A DNA stretch of 64,000 bases from Acidobacteriota bacterium. Its GTDB lineage: Bacteria > Acidobacteriota > Blastocatellia > Pyrinomonadales > Pyrinomonadaceae. The notes below the pieces were generated by a model. The model did not search any database. It was not told the DNA's origin and saw nothing but the letters and a program-made list of their open reading frames with translations. Of this stretch, positions 30,301-36,157 are shown one piece after another; position 1 is the first letter of the stretch, and every line of letters starts with the position of its first letter. The translations under genes and the position numbers were made by a program. The stretch spans positions 1-64,000 of the forward strand of contig JAKOVX010000124.1 in assembly GCA_029781855.1 (NCBI GenBank), written 5' to 3'.

Positions 30301-30645
30301 TTAAATTCAACGCTAATTAGGTTTCTAATGGATTTGTCTTGCCGCCAATTAACCGGAGCACAGGCAATTGCTGATATTGATGTCAAAATTGTCGAAGACC
30401 TACTTGTCCCAAGATTAGATCTCATCGACTCCGAACGATTGAGTGCTGCTTATACAAGGATCGCCCATCGTGAAATCTTGCCGAGAGTTGCCGACGAATA
30501 TAGTCACCCTGACCGCGCGGAATTGGATAAGGTGATTTTCGATTCGCTCGGTCTTACGGAAAGCGAAGCAGAAGAAATCTACTTCGCGGTCATCGACTTA
30601 GTAACAAAGCGTCTACAAAAAGCAAAAACGATAACTGGTCAATGA
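27298..30645 (+). CDS. Eco57I/PglX-class N6-adenine DNA methyltransferase
   Basis: A 1115-residue class I methylase. S-AdoMet motif I is CDPACGSGAYLLG (DPACGSG at 420-426) and the catalytic motif IV is NPPY (657-660). GSYYTPR near 361 and IYGVDIDRFATQIASLRLWL near 466 are typical of Eco57I and BREX PglX enzymes. A coiled insertion lies between motifs I and IV. The C-terminal 350 residues look like a TaqI-type target-recognition region. Whether it also cuts (type IIG) is unclear; no convincing PD-ExK is seen at the N-terminus. Confidence 0.92.
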   Translation: MNKERLSEILSTEYNSDSWREVLREIFGVAGGLLQKPRPISVTDDKLAERAVELGSFETSDNRLVGLFQVDLTDKPRIWQNRVGLRSLLRNIYKNDVDAALVVFVQNEKWRLSLISEIRVFDPITGRSTDQKTEPKRFTYLLGPGETVRTTVERLELYHESDRKLDAIINAFSVEKLNKEFFRDYKVVFDDVVAEVNRSIPDAETARLFSQSMLNRLMFLYFIQKKGWMTFEGSENYLRSVFDRAVANGENFYRDRLYWIFFYGLSNQAESIEIQTNEFLEKRRGKVPYLNGGLFEMETGGNDEKDKVKIANDRFANVLALFESYNFTIDEATPFEVQVAVDPEMLGKVFEELVTGRHESGSYYTPRTVVSFMCREALKHALAKSDTPEAIAKLVDESDGRGVKNPEEILARLRKLKVCDPACGSGAYLLGMLQELLHVREALFASEKIALDAQYNWKREIIENSIYGVDIDRFATQIASLRLWLSLAIESDEPKPLPNLKYKIGCGDSLLAPVETLGQTPDIHRRALIEQFRARKQEYTDADDHLRKREIDVEIERLRVEIARTLHHLSELPKPEQIILAENGVQPLRDKVSRCMNRGEKWEAEKFQKELDTLIANIEKWRAELENDHYDTGDVFDWSVEFAEVFEDGGFDVVLANPPYVRQEEIDKKIKPKLLALYSEAMTGKSDLFVAFYARALQLLKDGGTHVFVCSNSWLDVGYGGKLQGYLLNNSHVAAIYDSAIERQFASADINTIISFIHKQSPEDDDITRFISLRAPFNDAILDDTKCRVVTKTSAEIWESGSNENNRYEGDKWGGKYLRAPDIYFTILEKGKGKLVRFGDIADVRFGIKTGANEFFYLNDEDQQRWQIEEEFLKPVIFSLKEIRCIEDELGLLKNKIFVCNLPFDKIRSENVKRYIRWGETDSEWIDEKTSLPNPPYLRPSCSNRKLWYSVANDWKPAPLIFPAKVGERMVVLSNRKAILEDKKLYGVTPKTGNTDAWAAILNSTLIRFLMDLSCRQLTGAQAIADIDVKIVEDLLVPRLDLIDSERLSAAYTRIAHREILPRVADEYSHPDRAELDKVIFDSLGLTESEAEEIYFAVIDLVTKRLQKAKTITGQ

Positions 30646-30806
30646 GAGAAATTGAGAATCTATCTAGCAATGTCGACCGCCGCGAACTCGACAAAATTAT
30701 TTTCGACGCTCTTGGCCTGACCACCGGCGAACGCGACGCCGTTTACGAGGCCGCCATCGACCCCGTCTCAAAACGCCTTCAGCGCGCTCAGACGATCACG
30801 GGATAA
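30642..30806 (+). pseudogene. 54-codon duplicate of a methylase C-terminal tail
   Basis: This ORF starts at an ATG overlapping the methylase stop (ATGA) and ends at TAA 30804-30806. From DRRELDKIIFDALGLT to SKRLQRAQTITG it matches the last 43 residues of the methylase just upstream (DRAELDKVIFDSLGLT ... TKRLQKAKTITG), 28 of 43 identical by eye. Its codons are more GC-rich than the methylase tail. It is most likely the 3' remnant of an earlier or allelic methylase left when the present gene replaced it. A translated small protein is possible. Confidence 0.75.
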
Positions 30807-30809
30807 CCT

Positions 30810-31619
30810 ATGGGACTGACCGGAATTTCAGAGTTTACTTTTGGCTTCGCGTTCCTGCATGAGCAAACTACACGTCATTGGGCTGGAATGACGGCGGTAC
30901 CTATACTCCCTTCGTTGCTGCAAGAAGCAGAGGACGGCTGGGATGCAAAGTTGCCGATCAACGGCGTTCCCAATTATTACCAGTTCAAATTGAGCGACTA
31001 CTTGGTACGATCGAATGCCAAATACTTCAACGAAAAACCGTTTTATACTAGCCCCTACTACCGAATTTCCTTACATCGGCTTAATCATAATCAGCAGCAC
31101 AGGCGCCTTCGTGAATTGTCGAAGACAGCTCCTGAAACATATTATGTTGCTCCAGAGACAAATGATCTTGACGAGTTCAATAATTGTTTTGTAAGTTCTC
31201 GCGTAATTGACGTGTCTAGAATGATTCCCGTAAATCAGTGCAAAGATGCTGTTGACGATAAACAACATTACATAACCTTTCAACGAGGAAACACCGGTTG
31301 GTACGAACATTCGGAGCCCCTCCGTCATGAATGGTCCGTGCTTGGTCAGGAGCACGAAAGCTTCCTGCACTCACAACGCGATAAGGCTCAACTATTGGAC
31401 TTAGCTTTCGCCGAACATCTATGGGCAACTCAATCAGAACTGGCATCAAAGGTTCTTTCAATCGAAAGGTTTTGGCCGGCGGATGAGAAAAGGAAATTGA
31501 TACCAGAACCTCGCGAACGAACCAGGAACGAATATTTAAGAGCGGCTGCCGACATTGCAATGACAATGTTCGGATCGACTCTGGTCGTCGTCGGCGAATC
31601 AAGCAGTTCAATCGAATGA
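30810..31619 (+). CDS. Uncharacterised defence-cassette protein, possible PD-(D/E)xK-like nuclease
   Basis: 269 residues, no signal or membrane helix; I do not recognise a named family. The segment GWDAKLPINGVPNYYQFK gives Asp45 followed 13 residues later by Gln58-Phe-Lys60 on a beta strand, the spacing of a D...(E/Q)xK nuclease core. Further conserved-looking pieces are YYRISLHRLNHNQQH near 83 and YYVAPET near 111. It starts 4 nt after the methylase-tail remnant and overlaps the next gene by 4 bp, so it belongs to the cassette. Nuclease activity is inference. Confidence 0.6.
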   Translation: MGLTGISEFTFGFAFLHEQTTRHWAGMTAVPILPSLLQEAEDGWDAKLPINGVPNYYQFKLSDYLVRSNAKYFNEKPFYTSPYYRISLHRLNHNQQHRRLRELSKTAPETYYVAPETNDLDEFNNCFVSSRVIDVSRMIPVNQCKDAVDDKQHYITFQRGNTGWYEHSEPLRHEWSVLGQEHESFLHSQRDKAQLLDLAFAEHLWATQSELASKVLSIERFWPADEKRKLIPEPRERTRNEYLRAAADIAMTMFGSTLVVVGESSSSIE

Positions 31620-31978
31620 CGAAACGCGAAATTGAAAAGGCATTGAAATACATTGTTCACACGTCCGGAGTCGAGATCGGCGAACTGCGGCGGATATTTT
31701 GGAAGGTCGTTGTCGATTTTGAAAAGGAAACCGGCTGGGCCGAACCGAACAAGGGAGGTTCGTGGACCGACGCCGAACTAAAGGTCGTCCTTTTCGACGC
31801 CCCGACACAGGAAAACTGAGTCAAACACGCCCAGGCCTTCGGCCGCGGCTACGGCTCGATCGAACAAATATACCGCTGGGCCGCCACCTCCGACCCGGAG
31901 ATAAAACAAAAGCGTCCCGACGACAAATTCATCGCCCAGATCAAACGCATCGCCAAGGAACTCGGCTGGCGGGCTTGA
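31616..31978 (+). pseudogene. Small cassette gene interrupted by in-frame TGA
   Basis: ATG at 31616 overlaps the previous stop (ATGA). The frame runs 67 codons to a TGA at 31817-31819, then stays open in the same frame for 52 codons (VKHAQAFGRGYGSIEQIYRW ... IKRIAKELGWRA) to TGA 31976-31978. The two halves have the same composition and read as one helical protein of about 120 residues, WTDAELK leading into the GYGSIEQIYRW part. A single base change of a Cys or Trp codon would explain it. No homologue or function is recognised. Confidence 0.65.
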
Positions 31979-32002
31979 GACCATTAGGAAAAGGAGAATT
32001 GC

Positions 32003-32413
32003 ATGGCAACGTGGATGTATCAATTAAATCAAAAGAGTTGGCCGCCGAGCCGGTACAGGCTCGAAATATGGGAAGGCGAGCGTTGGTCCTGGCCCGTAAG
32101 AAAAGGGCTCATAAAAGGGGAAAAGATCAAGGCCGGCGACACGATCGTCTTTTTCTACGCGCTGACCGGTGGTGACGATCCCGGCTTTTATGGATGGGCT
32201 GTCGTCCTCGAGTGGTTCGAGGAAAATCACGATCTTTATTTTCGTGCCGTCGCTCCGAGCGATCATCTGAAGATGCATCCATGGTGGGATGAGCAAGCCC
32301 GCGAGATTGCGGATAAGATCCGCGGAAGGATGAAACAGCAGACTATCTGGCGTGTATCCGACGATCACGAAGATCGACTGCGCGAGGGGATCACATCCTG
32401 GGTCCGACGCTAG
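32003..32413 (+). CDS. EVE/PUA-like domain protein
   Basis: 136 residues starting MATWMYQLNQKSWPPSRYRL, with GEKIKAGDTIVFFYALTGG and YGWAVVLEWFEE, the pattern of EVE-like beta barrels that bind modified bases. It has a good ribosome-binding site (AAGGAG at 31991-31996). It is the last gene of the helicase/methylase block and a distant relative in fold of the EVE protein at 10329. A role in reading the methylase mark or a phage base modification is a guess. Confidence 0.65.
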   Translation: MATWMYQLNQKSWPPSRYRLEIWEGERWSWPVRKGLIKGEKIKAGDTIVFFYALTGGDDPGFYGWAVVLEWFEENHDLYFRAVAPSDHLKMHPWWDEQAREIADKIRGRMKQQTIWRVSDDHEDRLREGITSWVRR

Positions 32414-32530
32414 TGCCGAAATAGCGCCGGGCGATGGGCCACGTCGCGAGCCGCGAGTGATCGGACGCGCGAAAACGGCGGCCGGGGGCCTAGGATCGGG
32501 CAGATCGTCGGCCATTTCCGGGTCGGATAA

Positions 32531-32767
32531 ATGATTTTTACAACTTCAAAAATCATTCTCACAAACTGAAAAATGATTTTCACAACTTCAAAAGTCATTC
32601 TCACAACTTCAAAAATGATTTTCATAATTTCAAAAGTGATTTTCACAAACTGAAGAATCTTTTTCACAACTTCGAAAATGATTTTCACAACTTCAAAAAT
32701 GATTTTCACAACTTCAAAAATCATTTTCACAACTTCAAAAATGAATTTCACAAACTGAAAAATCACT
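32531..32767. repeat. 21-bp tandem array, 11 units
   Basis: Eleven consecutive 21-bp units from 32531 to 32761 plus a partial one, consensus ATGATTTTCACAACTTCAAA followed by A. Units 3, 8 and 9 are identical; others differ at 1-6 positions, and a variant CAAACTGA replaces CAACTTCA in units 2, 6 and 11. No spacers separate the units, so it is not CRISPR. The minus strand stays open because 21 is 7 codons, giving FEVVKII heptapeptides, but changes are mostly non-synonymous. The array lies between the EVE-like gene and a long gene-free stretch. Confidence 0.9.
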
Positions 32768-33246
32768 TCTCCCGGAGGGAATTTTCGGAATTGCGGGTGA
32801 AAAATAATTTTCGGCAATTTGCTAAGGATCGCTTCGGGGCAATGAATACGGGCATCTGGCGAAGGAAAAGCCGCTGAAAAAAAGTATTGACTTCGGAAAG
32901 AGCGGACGGCTACCATCTATTTGAGTCTGCCGAAGGCTCTCAGATCGTCACAGGGATTTCTCCTAAAGACACCCCCGACAGTATTTGAGTTTTCGGTCCA
33001 GGCCCGCGGTTGTAACGCATAGGGCGCTTTAGGTTCGGGTCTCCAACCCCGGACGGTGCCGTCACAAATTCCCCCCGCGTCGAAGTATGCATTTTCCTCA
33101 TCCTCACAGGTGCTCTCCCGCACCCGAAAAATGAGCGACCTTACCGACACACGGCCTCACACTTGTGCCGCACAGTAGCGCCCACGCGTAAACTCCCAAC
33201 GGTTACCCGGCCCGTCTTTCGCCCAGATTCTATTTCAATAAAAAAA
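32768..33246. other. Gene-free stretch with no recognised content
   Basis: About 480 nt between the 21-bp array and the ribosome-binding site of the next gene. It holds no convincing coding sequence, RNA gene or repeat that I can see. A 77-codon minus-strand frame (32917-33150) exists, but it lacks a ribosome-binding site and recognisable motifs. Confidence 0.5.
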
Positions 33247-33260
33247 GGAGCATAAACATT

Positions 33261-33950
33261 ATGCCAAAGCGTTATTGGTGGCCGGGCTCGATGGCCGACC
33301 AGCTAGTATTGATCCAGAATTTTCTCGCGAAGATCGGCGGTTATCAGACCGCACTTGGCCTCAACACCCTCCAGGTGACGACCGTCACCGCACTGTGCGA
33401 CGCCTATATCGGGGCTTTTAACGCCGCCGACCAGGCCAAGACGACCATGCAGGCGATGACGCAGTGGCGCGACTCGGTCTTCTACGGTGAACCCGAGGGC
33501 ACCGCCGCCGGCGACCCGCCGGTATTTCCGGTGGTCGGCACCACGACCTATCAGCGTGGGACCGTCAACCAGTTCATGGCGTTCAGGGACTATATCGTCG
33601 CTCTTCCCGGCTATACGGTCAGCATCGGCGAGGACCTGGGCATCGTCGGGCCGGAAGTCTCGCCGATCGCACCCGATCTGGTCTCGCCGGCGATAAAGTC
33701 GGTCAAGACCAACGGCTATACGGTCAGCATCAGCGGTTCGATGCAGGGTTTTGACGCAATGCGGGTCGAATACGCGCCAAAGGGCGGTAATTTTGCCCCG
33801 GTCGCGTTCCTGACCAACACTCCGGGCGGTTTCTCGATCACTCCCGCCGTCGCCAACCAACCCGAAACCGGCCACATCCGCGCCATCTACATCAAAAAGA
33901 ACGCCGAATACGGCAACTACTCGGCAGACTATCCGGTCACGCTGGCGTAG
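33261..33950 (+). CDS. Hypothetical protein with C-terminal Fn3-like part
   Basis: 229 residues, cytosolic (no signal peptide), starting MPKRYWWPGSMADQLVLIQN, with GGAG ribosome-binding site at 33247-33250. The N-terminal half is helical (ALCDAYIGAFNAADQAKTTM, then TQWRDSVFYGEP). The C-terminal half is beta-rich with NGYTVSISGSMQGFDAMRVEYA, like a fibronectin-type strand pattern. The function is unknown. A heptamer array starts 4 nt after its stop. Confidence 0.75.
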   Translation: MPKRYWWPGSMADQLVLIQNFLAKIGGYQTALGLNTLQVTTVTALCDAYIGAFNAADQAKTTMQAMTQWRDSVFYGEPEGTAAGDPPVFPVVGTTTYQRGTVNQFMAFRDYIVALPGYTVSIGEDLGIVGPEVSPIAPDLVSPAIKSVKTNGYTVSISGSMQGFDAMRVEYAPKGGNFAPVAFLTNTPGGFSITPAVANQPETGHIRAIYIKKNAEYGNYSADYPVTLA

Positions 33951-33953
33951 GGA

Positions 33954-34183
33954 AGAAATCAGAAATCAGAAACCAGAAGGCAGAGATCAGAAACCAGAAA
34001 ACAGAAGAGGGAAGGGAGAAGCTGAGATTTGGAATCTGAGACCAGAAGCCAGAAGCCAGAAGCCGGAAGGGAGGATCTGAGATTTGGAATCTGAGATCTG
34101 GAATTCGGAAAACAGAAATCAGAAACCAGAAAACAGAAGAGGGAAGGAAGAATCTGAAATTTGGGATCTGGAATTTGGAATTC
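33954..34183. repeat. Heptanucleotide array, about 33 units (RGAANNN type)
   Basis: Reading from 33954 in steps of seven gives AGAAATC, AGAAATC, AGAAACC, AGAAGGC, AGAGATC, AGAAACC, AGAAAAC, AGAAGAG and so on to GGAATTT, GGAATTC at 34177-34183. There is a single 6-nt unit at 34038-34043. The consensus is purine-GAA followed by three variable bases, so period is kept while sequence drifts. It runs directly into the hairpin at 34184. Confidence 0.85.
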
Positions 34184-34225
34184 ACACGAGGTTTTGGGAT
34201 TTAATCCCGGGCCTCGTGTTTTTTG
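34184..34225 (+). terminator. Two-part hairpin plus T-run, copy 1
   Basis: Outer stem ACACGAGG (34184-34191) / CCTCGTGT (34212-34219) and inner stem GGGAT (34196-34200) / ATCCC (34204-34208), then TTTTTT. It has intrinsic-terminator form. It may end transcription of the gene at 33261, though it lies 230 nt after that stop. An almost identical copy is at 35816. Confidence 0.7.
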
Positions 34226-34241
34226 TGTCAGTAGTGGTCTG

Positions 34242-34312
34242 TTCCGTGCTGTTCTGTGGGTTCCGTGGTTCTAAGAGCTACTAAACCACGGAACACACTG
34301 AAGCACACGGAA
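34242..34312. repeat. CCACGGAA palindrome, copy 1
   Basis: Left arm 34242-34270 (TTCCGTG ... TTCCGTGGTT) and right arm 34284-34312 (AACCACGGAACACAC ... ACGGAA) pair at about 24 of 29 positions around a 13-nt loop. Copies 2 and 3 are at 35877 and 35994. Confidence 0.8.
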
Positions 34313-34327
34313 ATATGAGGAACCGGG

Positions 34328-34362
34328 CTATCAGCTATTAGTTACCAGTTATTGGATTTTAG
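34328..34362. repeat. Short heptamer tract (CTATCAG type), copy 1
   Basis: Five units in register: CTATCAG, CTATTAG, TTACCAG, TTATTGG, ATTTTAG. It resembles short tandemly repeated heptanucleotides known from cyanobacteria. It ends 16 nt before the PilB-like start codon. Confidence 0.7.
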
Positions 34363-34378
34363 TGGTACAAACTAAGAT

Positions 34379-35632
34379 ATGGACGCGGAGGATAATGGCC
34401 GGGAGGCCAATGTCACAATTGAACCATTGATCGACGGCATCTTCGAACAGGTGGCCAGGGGCCGTTTTTCCGAGGTACATTTCGATCCTTTTGAGGGCGG
34501 GCTGCGGATCAGGTATCGCAGGGACGGCGAGCTGGCCGACTACATGACATTATCTGAAAATGATGCCGGCGTTCCAAACCTCTCGTTCAAAGCCGCCGCC
34601 GCATCGATGATCGGGCGCTTAAAGGAATTGGCCGGTCTCGATCCGGAAGTCGCACGGATCCCTCAGGACGGCTTTATAACCCGCAGCTTTCCGCAATTGG
34701 ACAAAACGCTTCACCTGCGGATCTCGATCAGCCCGACGCAGTGGGGAGAAAAGGTCTACCTTCGCGCGTTGGGCCCTGATATAGCCATTGTCGGTTTTGA
34801 ACGACTCGGGCTCGACCCGATCGCCAGTCGGCGCCTGAACGAGGCGTACCAGAAAAAGGGCGGAGTGATAATTATCTCGGGCCCGACAGGTTCGGGGAAA
34901 ACGACAACCTCAAATGCAATATTGCAGCTCCTCAACAACAGCGAAAGGAACATCCTGGCCGCCGAATGGCCGGTGGAATTCGCGTTTAGTGGTATAAACC
35001 ATGTCGATTGTAAATTTGACATAGGATATTCCGACGAGGTGGCGATGAGGGAATTTCTCAAGCAGAAACCGGACGTCATCAAGGCTAAGCTGGAAAACCG
35101 GGAAATGTCGGAGCTCGTATTCCTGGCGGCCGCCAGGAAGAATTCGCTGGTCATCGGCAATATTCACGTGAATTCTGCCGCTGCCGTCTTTGCGAGGTTG
35201 GCGAACCTCGGCGTCCCTTCATTTGATACAGCAAACTACATCTTCCTTTCCCAGGCCCAGCGGCTTGTCAGGAAACTGTGCGACAAATGCAAGGAGGAAT
35301 ATTCCCCGTCGCCCGCGTTGGTGCGATACCTGAAGATAGACGAGCAGTTTATCGGGCGCGTTGAACTCCCTCAGGTTGCCCCCTCAGAGCTCACGTTGTT
35401 CCGGCCCAAGGGCTGCGATACTTGTGGGGGAACCGGGTATTACGGACGTGCTCTGGTGTGTGAGAGTTTGAAAGTAACTCCCACTATCGGGGAGTTGATA
35501 CTGCATCGAGCGACTGAGGCAGCGATAACGAAAGCCGCAATTGAAGAAGGAATGTTAACCCTCAGGGACGCAGGACTTCGTCAGGTGATCCTCGGCAACA
35601 CGAGCCTCGAAGAGATGATGATCAGGGTGTGA
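34379..35632 (+). CDS. PilB/GspE-like ATPase paralogue lacking Walker B
   Basis: 417 residues; it lacks the N-terminal MshEN domain of the intact homologue at 40-1716. Walker A GPTGSGKTTT is intact near residue 167, as is the tetracysteine motif (CDKC ... CDTCGGTGYYGR). The Asp box is AEWPVEF instead of IEDPVEY. The Walker B region reads PDVIKAKLENREMS where the homologue has PDKIMVGEIRDEET, aligned without gaps, so the catalytic glutamate and aspartate are gone. His box is GNIHVNS. It may bind but not hydrolyse ATP. It is bracketed by duplicated repeat modules. Confidence 0.85.
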   Translation: MDAEDNGREANVTIEPLIDGIFEQVARGRFSEVHFDPFEGGLRIRYRRDGELADYMTLSENDAGVPNLSFKAAAASMIGRLKELAGLDPEVARIPQDGFITRSFPQLDKTLHLRISISPTQWGEKVYLRALGPDIAIVGFERLGLDPIASRRLNEAYQKKGGVIIISGPTGSGKTTTSNAILQLLNNSERNILAAEWPVEFAFSGINHVDCKFDIGYSDEVAMREFLKQKPDVIKAKLENREMSELVFLAAARKNSLVIGNIHVNSAAAVFARLANLGVPSFDTANYIFLSQAQRLVRKLCDKCKEEYSPSPALVRYLKIDEQFIGRVELPQVAPSELTLFRPKGCDTCGGTGYYGRALVCESLKVTPTIGELILHRATEAAITKAAIEEGMLTLRDAGLRQVILGNTSLEEMMIRV

Positions 35633-35655
35633 ACAGATGCCGGAGGAGGAAAGCC

Positions 35656-35815
35656 GGAAGTAGAAATCAGAGATCAGAAATCAGAAAACAGAAGACGGAA
35701 GGAAGAATCTGAAATTTGGAATTTGAGATCTGGAATTCGGAAAACAGAAATCAGAAACCAGAAAACAGAAGAGGGAAGGAAGAATCTGAAATTTGGGATC
35801 TGGAATTCGGAATTC
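35656..35815. repeat. Heptanucleotide array, 22 units (RGAANNN type), copy 2
   Basis: From 35662 to 35815 there are 22 units in exact 7-nt register, from AGAAATC, AGAGATC, AGAAATC, AGAAAAC to GGGATCT, GGAATTC, GGAATTC. The last 13 units (35725-35815) match those of copy 1 (34093-34183) with one base difference. Confidence 0.85.
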
Positions 35816-35857
35816 ACACGAGGTTTTGGGAGTTCATCCCGGGCCTCGTGTTTTTTT
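35816..35857 (+). terminator. Two-part hairpin plus T-run, copy 2
   Basis: ACACGAGG (35816-35823) / CCTCGTGT (35844-35851), inner GGGA (35828-35831) / TCCC (35837-35840), then a run of seven T. It is the near-duplicate of 34184-34225 and lies 184 nt after the PilB-like stop. Confidence 0.7.
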
Positions 35858-35876
35858 GTCAGTGTTCAGTGGTCTG

Positions 35877-35947
35877 TTCCGTGCTGTTCCGTGCGATCCG
35901 TTGTTTAAAGAGAGCCTAAACCACGGAACACACGGAAGCACACGGAA
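35877..35947. repeat. CCACGGAA palindrome, copy 2
   Basis: Left arm 35877-35905 (TTCCGTGCTGTTCCGTG ...) and right arm 35919-35947 (AACCACGGAACACACGGAAG ...) are imperfect inverted repeats around a 13-nt loop. Same position relative to the T-run hairpin as in copy 1. Confidence 0.8.
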
Positions 35948-35957
35948 AAACCGGGGC

Positions 35958-35992
35958 GATCAGTTTCCCGTTATCAGTTCTCAGTTCCCAAT
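35958..35992. repeat. Short heptamer tract (TATCAGT type), copy 2
   Basis: Five units: GATCAGT, TTCCCGT, TATCAGT, TCTCAGT, TCCCAAT. It lies between two CCACGGAA palindromes. Confidence 0.65.
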
Positions 35993-35993
35993 C

Positions 35994-36064
35994 GTCCGTG
36001 CTGTTCGGTGCGTTCCGCGGTCCTAAGAGGTACTAAACCACGGAACACACGGACGCACACGGAA
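35994..36064. repeat. CCACGGAA palindrome, copy 3
   Basis: Left arm 35994-36022 (GTCCGTGCTGTTCGGTG ...) and right arm 36036-36064 (AACCACGGAACACACGGACG ...). It is followed at 36081-36101 by three more heptamers (CTTTTAG, TTCTCAG, CTCTCAG), so the palindrome-plus-heptamer pair is repeated in tandem here. Confidence 0.75.
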
Positions 36065-36157
36065 AAACCGAGGCGACGGGCTTTTAGTTCTCAGCTCTCA
36101 GCCGACGCTGTCCGCCCATTCATCTTCTATTTATCTAAATTGGCGTAAACTCAGATA

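Noticed and set aside
31817..31819. Selenocysteine at the in-frame TGA
   Set aside because: No convincing SECIS-like hairpin after the TGA, no selenoprotein family match and no sel genes in view; a nonsense mutation is simpler.
32531..32767. CRISPR array
   Set aside because: Repeats are contiguous with no spacers and no cas gene lies nearby.
32410..32916. 168-codon minus-strand frame across the 21-bp repeats, encoding FEVVKII heptapeptides
   Set aside because: It is open only because 21 is a multiple of three; substitutions between units are mostly non-synonymous and no ribosome-binding site is seen.
32917..33150. 77-codon minus-strand coding sequence
   Set aside because: No ribosome-binding site or recognisable motif; kept only as a remark in the gene-free stretch.
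33954..36101. Composite transposon around the PilB-like gene
   Set aside because: No transposase or recombinase lies within or beside the repeat modules and no target duplication was found.
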